Assembly: GCF_003858635.1 (NCBI RefSeq)
Contig: NZ_RQJO01000015.1
Location: 186,001-250,000 of the forward strand
DNA: 64,000 nucleotides
Source: Larkinella rosea
Lineage (GTDB): Bacteria > Bacteroidota > Bacteroidia > Cytophagales > Spirosomataceae
Reading direction: 5' to 3'
Shown: positions 43,475-53,205 of the stretch, piece by piece
How positions within the stretch are numbered: position 1 is the stretch's first letter
Layout: every line of letters starts with the position of its first letter
Position numbers and translations under genes: made by a program
Notes under the pieces: model-generated
Told to the model about the DNA's origin: nothing
What the model saw: the letters and a program-made list of their open reading frames with translations, nothing else
The model's database searches: none

Positions 43475-46363
43475 ATGAAGCTCAATCTCAGCTATCAGGA
43501 ACGTTTCGAAGACCGTCACAACGGTGCCGACGTTTCCCAAACGAATGCCATTCTGAAAACCATCGGCGTTGCGTCGTTGGATGAACTCATCAACCAAACG
43601 GTTCCGGAACTTATCCGGCTTGAAAAACCGCTCGATCTGCCAGTTGCCAAATCGGAACACCAGTTTCTGGCCGATTTCAAAAAACTCGCTCAGCTCAATA
43701 AAATCAATAAATCCTACATCGGCACGGGTTATTACGACACCATCACGCCGAACGTCATTTTGCGCAATATACTGGAAAATCCGGCCTGGTATACTGCCTA
43801 TACGCCTTATCAGGCAGAAATCGCGCAGGGCCGTCTGGAAGCCCTGCTGAATTTTCAGACGGTAGTGATCGACCTCACCGGTATGGAAATTGCCAATGCA
43901 TCGCTGCTCGACGAAGCCACGGCTGCGGCCGAAGCCATGCACGTGCTGTTTGCCCAGCGTCCGGCGGCCAGGAAAAACGCCATGACTTTTTTCGTGTCGG
44001 AACGATGCCATCCGCAGACAATTGATGTGATCAAAACCCGTGCTACGCCCCTGGGAATCCAGGTTCGGGTAGGCGATCACCAGCAGGTAACTATCACCGG
44101 CGACGATTTATTCGGGATGCTGGTGCAGTATCCGGCTTCCGATGGCGAGGTGTTCGACTACACCGATCTGATTGCGGCCGCTCACGAACAGAACATTTTT
44201 GTAGCGGTGGCCGCCGATTTGCTGAGCCTGACGCTACTGACTTCGCCCGGCGAAATGGGAGCGGATGTGGTCGTTGGTTCTTCCCAGCGATTTGGTGTTC
44301 CGATGGGCTACGGTGGTCCGCACGCGGCTTTTTTCGCGACCAAAGAAGCCTTCAAACGGCAGATTCCGGGCCGGATCATCGGCGTTTCGGTGGACGCGCA
44401 GGGAAATCCGGCCTTGCGGATGGCCCTGCAAACCCGCGAGCAACACATTCGCCGGGAAAAAGCGACTTCCAATATTTGCACGGCGCAGGTGCTGTTGGCC
44501 GTTATGGCGGGCAGTTATGCGGTTTATCACGGTCCGCAACGGTTGCGGTCGATTGCTGAGCGAGTGCATGGCCTGACCAAATTATTTGCCACTTTGTTAC
44601 GCTGGAATGGCTATAAAATCCAGACGCACAACTATTTCGACACGGTTACGATTGAAGCCGATGACGTGGAATCGCTGCGGAAATCGGCGCGGACGGCGGG
44701 TGTCAACCTGCGGTATCTGGACGATGAGCGGGTGAGCGTTTCCTTCGATGAAGCCAAAACGATCGATGATGTAAGGCAGCTATTAGATGTTTTCGGGGTT
44801 TCCGGCGATCTGGATGCGGCTGCCGAAACACTGTCTATTACCTGGCCGGAACGACTAATCCGTCAATCGGCGTATTTAACCCACCCGGTTTTCAATACGC
44901 ACCACACCGAGCACCAAATGCTGCGGTATTTGAAGTCGCTGGAGGAAAAAGACCTCTCGCTGGTCCATTCGATGATTTCGCTCGGTAGTTGCACGATGAA
45001 ACTAAATGCAACCGCCGAAATGATTCCGGTAACCTGGCCGGAATTTGGCAATTTGCACCCGTTTGCGCCGAAAGATCAGGTGCAGGGGTATCATAAACTG
45101 GTCGAAGACCTGAGCAAGTGGCTGGGTGAAATCACCGGTTTTGCGGGCATTTCGCTGCAACCGAACTCCGGCGCGCAGGGCGAATACGCCGGTTTAATGG
45201 TGATCCGGGCGTATCACGAAAGCCGCAACGACGGCCACCGGAATGTGTCGCTGATTCCGTCGTCGGCCCACGGCACCAATCCGGCCAGCGCCGTCATGGC
45301 CGGAATGAAAGTCGTGATCGTGAAATGCGACGAACGCGGCAACATTGACGTCGCCGATCTGCGGGCGAAAGCCGAGCAATACAGCAACGACCTCTCGTGT
45401 CTGATGGTGACGTATCCATCGACGCACGGCGTTTTTGAGGAAACCATCAAGGAGATTTGCGAGATCATTCACGAACACGGTGGACAGGTGTACATGGACG
45501 GTGCCAACATGAACGCGCAGGTCGGTCTGACCAGCCCGGCGACCATCGGAGCCGACGTTTGTCACCTGAACCTGCACAAAACGTTCTGTATTCCGCACGG
45601 CGGTGGTGGGCCGGGCATGGGGCCGATTGGTGTCGTTGAACACCTGATTCCGTTTTTGCCGGGTCATGCGGTGGTCGAAACCGGTGGCAAACAGGCAATT
45701 CACGCGGTTTCGGCGGCTCCCTACGGATCGGCGAGCATCCTGACCATTTCGTATGCGTACATTGCCATGATGGGGGGGGACGGTTTAACCAATGCAACCA
45801 AAACCGCTATTCTGAACGCCAATTACCTGAAAGCGAAGCTGGAAGAACATTATCCGATTTTATACACCGGAAAAAATGGCCGTTGCGCCCACGAAATGAT
45901 CGTTGATTGCCGACCGTTCAAAGCCGCTGGCGTGGAAGTGGAAGACATTGCCAAGCGGTTGATGGACTACGGTTTTCACGCCCCGACGGTTTCGTTTCCG
46001 GTGCCGGGAACGATGATGATCGAGCCGACGGAATCGGAATCGAAAGACGAACTCGACCGGTTTTGCGACGCCCTGATCAGCATCCGGGCCGAAATTCGGG
46101 AAGTAGAAGAAGGCCAGGCCGATAAAGCCAACAATGTTCTGAAAAATGCGCCACACACCGTTAGTGTGTTCATCGCCGACCAGTGGGATCGCCCCTACAG
46201 CCGCGAAAAAGCCGCTTTTCCGCTGCCGTATGTGAAAGCCCGTAAATTCTGGCCGAGCGTCAGCCGGATTGATAACGCCTACGGTGACCGGAATCTGGTC
46301 TGTGCGTGTTTGCCGGTGGAAGAATATGCCACGGAAGCGGTGGAGACAGAAACTGCTTCGTAG
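43475..46363 (+). CDS. gcvP: Glycine decarboxylase (glycine cleavage system P protein)
   Basis: PLP enzyme that decarboxylates glycine and passes the aminomethyl group to the lipoyl H protein. The 962-residue single-chain form has both halves of the P protein. Visible are [20 protein letters not shown] near residue 87, the [20 protein letters not shown] block, the [14 protein letters not shown] block and the PLP lysine in [20 protein letters not shown] near residue 702. The H and T protein genes are not in the window. An open frame 33 codons longer was set aside because the promoter lies inside it. A terminator follows. Confidence 0.97.
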   Translation: MKLNLSYQERFEDRHNGADVSQTNAILKTIGVASLDELINQTVPELIRLEKPLDLPVAKSEHQFLADFKKLAQLNKINKSYIGTGYYDTITPNVILRNILENPAWYTAYTPYQAEIAQGRLEALLNFQTVVIDLTGMEIANASLLDEATAAAEAMHVLFAQRPAARKNAMTFFVSERCHPQTIDVIKTRATPLGIQVRVGDHQQVTITGDDLFGMLVQYPASDGEVFDYTDLIAAAHEQNIFVAVAADLLSLTLLTSPGEMGADVVVGSSQRFGVPMGYGGPHAAFFATKEAFKRQIPGRIIGVSVDAQGNPALRMALQTREQHIRREKATSNICTAQVLLAVMAGSYAVYHGPQRLRSIAERVHGLTKLFATLLRWNGYKIQTHNYFDTVTIEADDVESLRKSARTAGVNLRYLDDERVSVSFDEAKTIDDVRQLLDVFGVSGDLDAAAETLSITWPERLIRQSAYLTHPVFNTHHTEHQMLRYLKSLEEKDLSLVHSMISLGSCTMKLNATAEMIPVTWPEFGNLHPFAPKDQVQGYHKLVEDLSKWLGEITGFAGISLQPNSGAQGEYAGLMVIRAYHESRNDGHRNVSLIPSSAHGTNPASAVMAGMKVVIVKCDERGNIDVADLRAKAEQYSNDLSCLMVTYPSTHGVFEETIKEICEIIHEHGGQVYMDGANMNAQVGLTSPATIGADVCHLNLHKTFCIPHGGGGPGMGPIGVVEHLIPFLPGHAVVETGGKQAIHAVSAAPYGSASILTISYAYIAMMGGDGLTNATKTAILNANYLKAKLEEHYPILYTGKNGRCAHEMIVDCRPFKAAGVEVEDIAKRLMDYGFHAPTVSFPVPGTMMIEPTESESKDELDRFCDALISIRAEIREVEEGQADKANNVLKNAPHTVSVFIADQWDRPYSREKAAFPLPYVKARKFWPSVSRIDNAYGDRNLVCACLPVEEYATEAVETETAS

Positions 46364-46380
46364 TTTTAAAATAAGTCAAC

Positions 46381-46417
46381 AAAAAAACCGTGCCTGTGGA
46401 AATGGGCGCGGTTTTTT
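46381..46417 (+). terminator. Rho-independent terminator after gcvP
   Basis: AAAAAACCGTGCC pairs with GGGCGCGGTTTTTT (one mismatch) around a short loop, ending in six T. It also has A-rich symmetry and may work for the convergent TonB receptor gene. Confidence 0.85.
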
Positions 46418-46448
46418 GTTCTCCTGAAATCAGCCTTTCATTTACGCC

Positions 46449-48791
46449 CTAAAATTTCCATTTCAGCCGCACCGAAACGTTCCGGCCCGGATCATCGGCG
46501 TAATACCGGAAACGGTTCAGGTAGTCGCGGTAAACCGTATTGAACAGGTTATTGACGGTAAGCCCGACGTCGATCTGGTGGTTTTTGGCAACCGGCACTG
46601 CAAAACCGGCGGTCAGGTTCCAGAGTGAATAGGCGGGCGGAGGGGGCAGAAAATCGCTGTTGGCCGAACGCGGCCCGGCCGGCACCCGGTTTTGCCGCGC
46701 GACCCACAGATTGCCAACGCCCGCGTAAGCGTCCCGCCATTTGCCCACCTTGCCGAAATCATACCGCAACCCGTTTTCCCAACGGTTGGGGGGCGTCATC
46801 ACGATGGGCTGATTGAGCCGCGTATCCTGAACATACAGCAGCGACAGCTTGGACGTTCCGCTCAGTTTCGGGAACAATTCCGCCTGAATGCCCGCATCCA
46901 TACCCGCATACAGCGCGTCGGTTTGGGTGTATTTAAACGACGGAAAAGCGCCCCGGATGGTCAGGATCGGTTCGGCCTGCGGTTTCAGATAAATGTAATT
47001 CTGAATTGTATTGTAGAAAAAACCGACTTCGGTCTGGACGCGCTTGCCGGAATAATTCGTGCTAAGATTCAGGTTATAAGCCACTTCGGGCCGAAGATTT
47101 GAGTCACCAAGCTCGTAAGCCGCCGCGCCGTGGTGAACACCGTCGCTGAACAATTCACTCACGTTGGGCGCCCGCCAGGACGTTCCGGCATTGAAACGCA
47201 TCGACCACTGATCGGACACGGAAAACGTCGCTCCCAGGGTTCCCGAAAAATTCTGAAAGACGTAAAGCGGTTTTTGCAGCACTTTGTTTTCGTACCGGAA
47301 CACCTGCATGTGGCGGTAATCGTAGCGCAACCCGGCTTCATATTCCCAGCGGTTTTGCTTCAGTTTTTCAATCCAGAAAATACCGGCGTTGTAGGTCCGG
47401 AAATTCGGAATCAATGGGCGGCCATTCATAATATTGTATTGGTAAAAACCGCTGATGCCCAGGCTTCCGGTCAGTTTATCGGCAATGGGTTTGTGTTCAA
47501 AAACGAGATCGCCGGTATACGTCGTCAGCCGAAACCGGAGTTCGGGACGGTTCAGAGCCGCCAGCGAATCATTTTTGGGTCGGTGCAGGTCATATTCCAT
47601 CCGGTCGTCGAACTGCCGGGCCAGCGTCAGGCTCAGGTCACCGCCAGCAACCGGTTTCCAGTCGGTTTTCCACTTCAATAAATCGTGCGAGATTTGCTGA
47701 TAGGGCCGTCCGATGGTATACGAAAAACCGGATTTGACAAAGGGCTCGCCGTTTTCCAAAACCGCCTGCAAGTCCGTTAAACTCCCGATGTGCGAGCCGG
47801 AAAAGATGCCGATCTGGCTGTTAAAACGGCTGTAATAGATTTCGGACCGAAACCGCGCGGCCCGGTAGCCCATTGCCGCCGAGAAATTCTGTTCGGAAAT
47901 ACCGGTATTGTCGAGGTAATAATTCGGCGTGCGCACATTTCCGCCCCGCTTGATCGTTCCCTGCACCCGCCAGCCGAAGCCTTTGCCAAAACCGCCTTCG
48001 GTTTGCAGCGAAGCCACGCCCTGACGACCATTGGTAAACCCGACCAGATTCAGTTCGCCATGTACGGTTTTGGTGGTGGGTAGGGGAGCAGGTTCCACCA
48101 GAATCACCCCGCCGATGGCATCCGAGCCAAAGCGAACGCCCGCAGCGCCTTTGATGACGGTCATTCGGTTTGCCACAAACGGATCGATTTCCGGCGCGTG
48201 TTCCGAGCCCCACTGCTGGCCTTCCTGCCGGATGCCGTTGTTCAGAATCAGGACGCGGTTGCTGTGCATGCCGTGGATCACCGGTTTGGCAATCGATGAG
48301 CCGGTTTGTAGCGTGGTGACGCCCGTGATGGTCCGCAGGGCGTCGCCGAGCGATTGGCCGCGGGTTTGATCGAGGGTTTTTCCTTCCAGTTGTGAAACCG
48401 TCTGGCTGCTCAGGGCTTGCGCTCGTTGCGCCGTTACGTTCACATCTTTCAGGTGAATATCGTCTTCGGTTAGCAGCACGTTTTGTTCCGAAGTGTGTAC
48501 CAGCGTCACCGACTGGGAAATTTCGCGATACCCCAGTATCCGACTAATCAGCGTATATTGTCCCTGACACAACTGATCGATTCGGTAATGGCCGTCGACG
48601 TCCGTAACGGCTCCTTTCTGCAATTCTTTTATAATAACAGCCGCGCCGGGAATTGGCTGACGACTCTCTTTGTCTAACACAACGCCTTTAATAAAACAGT
48701 CACACGACTCCTGCGCGAAAGTGGGGCATAAAATGCACACCAGCAGTAAGGTATGTAAATAAACAAAACGGATATGGTTATTCGTATTCAC
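46449..48791 (-). CDS. TonB-dependent outer-membrane receptor (metal-type)
   Basis: Outer-membrane active transporter of about 780 residues. From the GTG at 48791 it has a signal peptide ending near PTFAQ, a carboxypeptidase-like domain (ESCDCFIKGVVLDKESRQP, then GYREISQSVTL), the plug with GQSLGDALRTITGVTTLQTG and GVRFGSDAIGGVILVEP, and a beta-barrel ending in aromatic VRLKWKF. The plug resembles ZnuD-like zinc receptors; that is inference. No SusD partner follows. The longer frame to 48854 is excluded because the promoter sits in it; the 48823-48855 site gives the basis. Confidence 0.9.
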   Translation of the reverse strand: MNTNNHIRFVYLHTLLLVCILCPTFAQESCDCFIKGVVLDKESRQPIPGAAVIIKELQKGAVTDVDGHYRIDQLCQGQYTLISRILGYREISQSVTLVHTSEQNVLLTEDDIHLKDVNVTAQRAQALSSQTVSQLEGKTLDQTRGQSLGDALRTITGVTTLQTGSSIAKPVIHGMHSNRVLILNNGIRQEGQQWGSEHAPEIDPFVANRMTVIKGAAGVRFGSDAIGGVILVEPAPLPTTKTVHGELNLVGFTNGRQGVASLQTEGGFGKGFGWRVQGTIKRGGNVRTPNYYLDNTGISEQNFSAAMGYRAARFRSEIYYSRFNSQIGIFSGSHIGSLTDLQAVLENGEPFVKSGFSYTIGRPYQQISHDLLKWKTDWKPVAGGDLSLTLARQFDDRMEYDLHRPKNDSLAALNRPELRFRLTTYTGDLVFEHKPIADKLTGSLGISGFYQYNIMNGRPLIPNFRTYNAGIFWIEKLKQNRWEYEAGLRYDYRHMQVFRYENKVLQKPLYVFQNFSGTLGATFSVSDQWSMRFNAGTSWRAPNVSELFSDGVHHGAAAYELGDSNLRPEVAYNLNLSTNYSGKRVQTEVGFFYNTIQNYIYLKPQAEPILTIRGAFPSFKYTQTDALYAGMDAGIQAELFPKLSGTSKLSLLYVQDTRLNQPIVMTPPNRWENGLRYDFGKVGKWRDAYAGVGNLWVARQNRVPAGPRSANSDFLPPPPAYSLWNLTAGFAVPVAKNHQIDVGLTVNNLFNTVYRDYLNRFRYYADDPGRNVSVRLKWKF

Positions 48792-48822
48792 TTTCAGGTA
48801 ATTACCAAAATATAATCGATTG

Positions 48823-48855
48823 CAAAAATAAAATTTTTTGCAACGTAGTTGCAAA
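48823..48855 (-). promoter_or_regulatory. Promoter and palindromic operator of the TonB receptor gene
   Basis: Read on the minus strand, TTTG (48852-48855) and TATTTTTG (48823-48830) are separated by 21 bases, a consensus Bacteroidota promoter. A perfect dyad with arms TTTTGCAAC and GTTGCAAAA, 3 bases apart, covers the -33 box and part of the spacer (48836-48856). A repressor bound there would block polymerase; a metal-sensing regulator of the Fur/Zur kind is an attractive guess. Confidence 0.65.
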
Positions 48856-48856
48856 A

Positions 48857-49193
48857 TCTGTCCATTTAATTGTGTGATCGGTCAGTAATTTCGCTTCATA
48901 GAAAGTGCGTGAAAAGCTTGTTTGTGTATTTTGTTTAACTAAATTTGGAAAAGATTAAACAAAGTGTGGTGCACGATTCCACACCCTGTGGTATTTTTTC
49001 CACAACTTGTTCTTTGACACCGTTTGGCACACTTGTCCCGCTCGCTCGGTTGAATATTTATAAGTTATTGAATTTCAGTTAGATAAATCTTGATTTTGCC
49101 GGTTTGTAAAATTGATTTGCGGGTTTGGTTACATTGTTGACTATCTGTTAGGCAGACAAGGTTCAACAAAAACGACTTAACGACTTATAGATC
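48857..49193 (+). other. AT-rich leader/promoter region of the ECF sigma factor
   Basis: No gene is seen. A small hairpin CCACA (48979-48983)/TGTGG (48987-48991) followed by TATTTTTT could attenuate transcription. No exact TAnnTTTG box was found, but TTGATTTG occurs near 49113 with one mismatch. The gap is long for this genome and probably regulates the sigma factor gene. Confidence 0.5.
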
Positions 49194-49706
49194 ATGACAG
49201 CACTTGAATTTACCTACAACATCGGCAAAGTTTCAAAGTCGCTGAAGCCATTTGCTCTCCGTTTGACGAAAGATGTTGAAGATGCAAATGACTTATTGCA
49301 GGACACTTTATTGAAAGCGTTTACAAACCGCGATAAATATACCGATGGTACCAACCTGAAAGCCTGGTTGTATACCATCATGAAAAATACGTTCATTACC
49401 AATTACCAACGGATGGTGCGCAAAAACACGTTCATCGATACGACGGACAATTTGCACTACATCAATTCAATGGACAGCAGCACTGACAATACCGCTTATT
49501 CGTCGTTCGCACAAGACGATATCAATCGGGCCGTCAATGCACTGGAAGACACCTACCGGACGCCGTTCATGATGCACTTCCGGGGTTTCAAATACCACGA
49601 AATTGCTGCCCGGCTGGACATTCCCATTGGAACCGTTAAAAACCGCATCCACATTGCTCGCAAAGAGCTGAAAGATAAATTGAAAGTGTATGCCTATCAG
49701 GCATAA
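49194..49706 (+). CDS. ECF-type sigma-70 factor
   Basis: A 170-residue extracytoplasmic-function sigma factor with domain 2 over residues 15-75 (FALRLTKDVEDANDLLQDTL, the region 2.2-2.4 part with YTIMKNTFITNYQR) and domain 4 over 110-165 (FRGFKYHEIAARLDIPIGTV, then KNRIHIARKELK). There is no anti-sigma gene next to it. The next genes are crtI and crtB; in many Bacteroidota a sigma factor of this kind precedes the carotenoid genes, so control of pigment or light/oxidative response is likely, though two terminators separate them. Confidence 0.93.
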   Translation: MTALEFTYNIGKVSKSLKPFALRLTKDVEDANDLLQDTLLKAFTNRDKYTDGTNLKAWLYTIMKNTFITNYQRMVRKNTFIDTTDNLHYINSMDSSTDNTAYSSFAQDDINRAVNALEDTYRTPFMMHFRGFKYHEIAARLDIPIGTVKNRIHIARKELKDKLKVYAYQA

Positions 49707-49710
49707 CCAA

Positions 49711-49791
49711 GAGAAAAGAGGATAGACAAGAGAATAAAGACTACTTCATTTTGTACTTGTCTTTACTCTCTTGTCTAACTTCTAACCTCTC
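49711..49791. repeat. Intergenic palindrome E6 (after the sigma factor gene)
   Basis: Left arm 49711-49741 and right arm 49759-49791 are imperfect reverse complements (core GACAAGAGAATAAAGAC with GTCTTTACTCTCTTGTC). The arms are made of AAGAGA-type words, as in the other intergenic palindromes. Two classic terminators follow it. Confidence 0.85.
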
Positions 49792-49840
49792 AAAAAGACA
49801 TTGATTGAGTAGTTTTTGGTTAAAAAAGAGGAAGGTTCCG

Positions 49841-49871
49841 AAAAGTTAGATGGTTTCCGTCTAACTTTTTT
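49841..49871 (+). terminator. First of two tandem terminators before crtI
   Basis: AAAAGTTAGA (49841-49850) pairs with TCTAACTTTTTT (49860-49871); stem 10 bp with a 9-base loop and a T run. Confidence 0.88.
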
Positions 49872-49881
49872 GGTTAGCGAG

Positions 49882-49909
49882 AAGACGGATTTTTCAATCC
49901 GTCTTTTTT
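49882..49909 (+). terminator. Second tandem terminator before crtI
   Basis: AAGACGGATT (49882-49891) and AATCCGTCTT (49896-49905) form a perfect 10-bp stem with a 4-base loop and T run. With the first terminator it should insulate crtI from the sigma gene. Confidence 0.9.
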
Positions 49910-49960
49910 GCGTTTATTACCCGGCAATTAGGAGTTTGGTTGGGGACAAAAATGTTCTAT

Positions 49961-51433
49961 ATGTCTAAAAAAGCAATTGTTATTGGGGCTGGGTTTGCCG
50001 GTTTATCGGCGGCTACCAGCCTGGCCGACAAAGGATTCGAAGTAACGGTTCTGGAAAAAAACACGCAGGCGGGCGGGCGCGCCCGGGTGTTTGAGCAGAA
50101 CGGTTTTACGTTCGACATGGGCCCCAGCTGGTATTGGATGCCTGATGTCTTTGAAACGTATTTTGGCCGGTTTGGCAAAAAACCGGCGGATTATTACAAC
50201 CTGGTTCGGCTCGACCCGTCGTATGCGGTCATTTTTGGCCCCGACGATGCCGTGAGTCTGCCCGCCGGAATTGAAAAGTTGCAGGCGGTTTTTGACGAAA
50301 TGGAGCCGGGCGCCGGTCGTCGGTTGCTCGATTTTCTGAAACAGGCGGCTTATAAATACGATGTCGGGATCAATCAGTTTGTCTGGAAACCGAGTCGGCG
50401 GGTTTCGGAATTTATGAGCCTGCAACTACTCAGCGACGTACTGCGGCTGGATGTGTTCCAATCGTTTGCGAGCCACGTTCGTAAATACTTTAGCAACGAA
50501 CGGTTGTTGCAGTTGATGGAATTTCCGATTTTGTTTCTCGGAGCCACACCTGCCAACACACCGGCGATGTATAGTCTGATGAACTATGCTGAAATTTCGA
50601 TGGGCACCTGGTATCCGATGGGCGGCATGCACGAGATTGTGAAAGCAATGGTGAAACTGGCCGAGGAGAAAGGCGTGACGGTTTTATTGAACCATCCGGT
50701 CAAACAAATTAGTGTAACAAATGGTATTGCCAACAAAGTCGAAACCTATCAGGGAACGTTCGAGGCCGATGTGGTGGTGGCCGGAGCCGATTACCAGCAC
50801 GTCGATAGCCAGTTGCTGACGCCGGAATACCGGAATTACGACGATCGGTACTGGAACAGCCGGGTGCTGGCGCCATCGTCGTTGCTGTTTTACCTGGGAA
50901 TCGACAAACGGGTGCCGCGTTTGCAGCATCACAATCTGTTTTTCGACGAAGATTTCGGGCTTCATGCGCTCGAAATTTACGAAAAACCGCAATGGCCGAC
51001 CAAACCGCTGTTTTACGTTTCGGCACCCTCGAAAACTGATCCGGGCGTGGCTCCGGCGGGAATGGAGAATTTATTTATCCTGATTCCGGTGGCTCCGGAT
51101 CTGAACGACCCGGACGAAACGCGCGAACGGTATTACAACATTGTGATGGAGCGGCTGGAAGCGTATGTGGGCGAAAGCATTCGCGATCACGTGATTTTTA
51201 AACGAAGTTACGCCCATAGCAATTTCATGGCGGATTACCACGCCTTTCGGGGCAATGCCTACGGGCTCGCGAATACGTTGCGCCAGACGGCGATTTTAAA
51301 ACCGGGCCTGAAAAACCGGAAGGTCAACAACCTGTTTTACACCGGTCAGCTTACGGTTCCGGGGCCGGGCGTACCGCCGTCGTTAATTTCCGGGCTGGTG
51401 GTGGCCGACGAGGTGGCGAAGGAATTTGGGTGA
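49961..51433 (+). CDS. crtI: Phytoene desaturase
   Basis: FAD enzyme that desaturates phytoene stepwise towards lycopene. The 490-residue protein starts with the dinucleotide fold IVIGAGFAGLSAATSLADKG at residues 6-25 and EVTVLEKNTQAGGRA; the CrtI signature region near the C-terminus has NLFYTGQLTVPGPGVPPSLI. The ATG at 49961 (MSKKAIVIGAG) is preferred to earlier TTG/ATG codons. crtB follows after 78 bp. No -7 box is evident in the short space after the two terminators, so its promoter is not identified. Confidence 0.95.
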   Translation: MSKKAIVIGAGFAGLSAATSLADKGFEVTVLEKNTQAGGRARVFEQNGFTFDMGPSWYWMPDVFETYFGRFGKKPADYYNLVRLDPSYAVIFGPDDAVSLPAGIEKLQAVFDEMEPGAGRRLLDFLKQAAYKYDVGINQFVWKPSRRVSEFMSLQLLSDVLRLDVFQSFASHVRKYFSNERLLQLMEFPILFLGATPANTPAMYSLMNYAEISMGTWYPMGGMHEIVKAMVKLAEEKGVTVLLNHPVKQISVTNGIANKVETYQGTFEADVVVAGADYQHVDSQLLTPEYRNYDDRYWNSRVLAPSSLLFYLGIDKRVPRLQHHNLFFDEDFGLHALEIYEKPQWPTKPLFYVSAPSKTDPGVAPAGMENLFILIPVAPDLNDPDETRERYYNIVMERLEAYVGESIRDHVIFKRSYAHSNFMADYHAFRGNAYGLANTLRQTAILKPGLKNRKVNNLFYTGQLTVPGPGVPPSLISGLVVADEVAKEFG

Positions 51434-51511
51434 TTGATTTTAGACAAACAAGACTACTAATAGCTGATCCGGCGATGAATGCGCGATGGTTCAGCCCAGC
51501 AAAAAACGTTT

Positions 51512-52348
51512 ATGATCGAGTTATTTAATCGAAGTGCGTTAGAATGTAGCAAGCTGATTACGGAACGGTACAGTACTTCATTTACGCTGGGGATCAAGAC
51601 CTTGAATCGGAAATTTCATTTTCCGATTTATGCCGTTTACGGTTTCGTGCGGTATGCTGACGAGATTGTGGACACGTTTTACGACCACGATCAGAAGTAC
51701 CTGCTGGACAAATTTAAAAAAGATACCTACGAAGCCATTGAAACCGGAATCAGTCTGAACCCGATTCTGCATTCGTTTCAGAGCGTTGTCAGAACCTACA
51801 GCATTGATCGGAAATTGATCGATGCGTTCCTGAAAAGCATGGAAATGGATCTGTATTGTAACGAATACACGGACAACAGTTACCAGGAATACATTTACGG
51901 TTCGGCGGAAGTAGTGGGGCTGATGTGTCTGCGGGTGTTTTGCGAGGGCAATTTGGCGATGTTTGACCGGCTGAAAGAACCCGCGCGCAAGTTGGGAGCG
52001 GCTTTTCAGAAAGTAAATTTTTTGCGCGACCTCAAGAGCGATTATGTCGATCGGGGCCGGATTTATTTCCCCGGTGTCGATTTTAACGATTTTACCAAAG
52101 ACACCAAGCAACTCATTGAAGAAGATATTCAGCGGGATTTTGATGAAGCCTATATCGGTATTCTGAATCTTCCGCGTGGGGCCCGAATGGGCGTTTATCT
52201 GGCGTATACATATTACCAGACGCTTTTCAACAAAATCAAACAGGTTCCGGCATCGCGGATTCAGGAGGAACGGGTGCGGGTACCGGACCTGAAAAAGATC
52301 GCGTTGCTGGCGCAGACCTACATGCGGTTTCGCTGGAGCGGGATGTAA
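51512..52348 (+). CDS. crtB: Phytoene synthase
   Basis: Joins two geranylgeranyl diphosphates to 15-cis-phytoene. The 278-residue protein has the two aspartate-rich substrate motifs RYADEIVDTFYD near residue 45 and VNFLRDLKSDYVDRGRIYFP near residue 170, plus the SKLITERYSTSFTLGIK N-terminal block. The start at 51512 (MIELFNRSALECSK) matches the family; the open frame reaches back a further 11 codons. It pairs with crtI. No crtY or crtZ is in the window. A hairpin terminator follows. Confidence 0.95.
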   Translation: MIELFNRSALECSKLITERYSTSFTLGIKTLNRKFHFPIYAVYGFVRYADEIVDTFYDHDQKYLLDKFKKDTYEAIETGISLNPILHSFQSVVRTYSIDRKLIDAFLKSMEMDLYCNEYTDNSYQEYIYGSAEVVGLMCLRVFCEGNLAMFDRLKEPARKLGAAFQKVNFLRDLKSDYVDRGRIYFPGVDFNDFTKDTKQLIEEDIQRDFDEAYIGILNLPRGARMGVYLAYTYYQTLFNKIKQVPASRIQEERVRVPDLKKIALLAQTYMRFRWSGM

Positions 52349-52352
52349 AAAC

Positions 52353-52383
52353 AACGGCCGGACTCTTTCGCATCCGGCCGTTT
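52353..52383. terminator. Bidirectional terminator between crtB and the convergent gene
   Basis: AACGGCCGGA (52353-52362) pairs with TCCGGCCGTTT (52373-52383) over ten bases; A-rich on one side and T-rich on the other. Confidence 0.8.
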
Positions 52384-52400
52384 CGCTGGAATACCGGTTT

Positions 52401-52823
52401 TTAATTCCGGGCAAGAATGACTCGGTTGGACTTGGTCTTGATATCAAACTTCTGCGCGATCCGGGTTGCTCCCGAGCGGATTTCAAAACCGTAGGTTCCG
52501 TCCTGCAAAGTTGAAAGGTCGAATGTGGTGATGCGAAGTGCGTGGTGGGAATACGTATTCGCAAATAAAACCTGCCGATCGCTGCTGACAATAAACACAT
52601 CGACGACGTCGTGCAGGACCAGTAGCGGCTGCGTAACTTCGAGCCGGAATCGCAGGTTTCCCACTTCTTTAAAAGACAACTTCATCGCGGACTCCGTTTT
52701 CGCATTTTCGCTAATCGCTTCCGGGGTTTGAGCACGGGCAGAATTCAGTAGAAACAGACCCGTCAGCGCCAGTACCAACAGGGCCGGTTTCCGGTTTTTC
52801 AGAATGTAAATTTTCCTTTTCAT
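52401..52823 (-). CDS. Small secreted protein with a sorting-tail-like or DUF3244-like beta domain
   Basis: A 140-residue protein from the ATG at 52823, with a signal peptide ending near residue 32 (LLNSARAQ). The rest is one beta-rich unit; the end reads TTFDLSTLQDGTYGFEIRSG and ATRIAQKFDIK, like the last strands of type IX sorting domains or DUF3244. There is no other domain to be sorted. It might be a standalone beta-sandwich protein of the periplasm or surface. Function unknown. The ATG 12 codons upstream gives a less typical signal peptide. Confidence 0.6.
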   Translation of the reverse strand: MKRKIYILKNRKPALLVLALTGLFLLNSARAQTPEAISENAKTESAMKLSFKEVGNLRFRLEVTQPLLVLHDVVDVFIVSSDRQVLFANTYSHHALRITTFDLSTLQDGTYGFEIRSGATRIAQKFDIKTKSNRVILARN

Positions 52824-52859
52824 GGTTGTATTAAGTTTTGGTAAACGGACAAAGTACAA

Positions 52860-53057
52860 TTGGTTAATTTGGTAAATAGCTCAGAATACATATTTAAAAT
52901 ATTGAAAATAAATTTATAACTTATTTGAATACAATGTGTTGTCGAAAAATTCAGTTTGTAAAAGTTGTTTTTATAATCATCGTTTATATCGGAATTAGTC
53001 AATAAAAACCGGTTTTTTACAAGTACTCCTCTGAATAGTGAAATGAGATTTTAACCG
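52860..53057. other. AT-rich gene-free stretch before gatB
   Basis: About 200 bases, very AT-rich, with frequent stop codons in all frames. No gene, RNA signature or repeat is seen; it probably contains the promoter of the minus-strand gene at 52401-52823 and distal sequence for gatB. Confidence 0.5.
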
Positions 53058-53065
53058 TATCTTTG
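53058..53065 (+). promoter_or_regulatory. -7 box of gatB
   Basis: TATCTTTG matches TAnnTTTG. It lies 140 bases upstream of the gatB ATG, so palindrome E7 (53085-53180) would be inside the mRNA leader. Confidence 0.5.
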
Positions 53066-53084
53066 CGGATTAATTACCTTATAG

Positions 53085-53180
53085 GGTTTACGGTTTTCAG
53101 TATACGGTTTTCAGTGGCTAACGCATTCATAGATCAGCGTGTGCCAGCTATCGAAAACCGTATACTGAAAACCGTAAACC
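53085..53180. repeat. Palindrome E7 in the gatB leader
   Basis: Left arm 53085-53119 and right arm 53146-53180 are reverse complements with about four mismatches over 35 bases, with tandem TACGGTTTTCAG words. The inner stem TGGCTAACGC/GCGTGTGCCA extends it. It is the same family as E8, which lies 2.8 kb away. Confidence 0.9.
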
Positions 53181-53205
53181 AGGCTTTTACTTAAGATTTT
53201 GCTTC

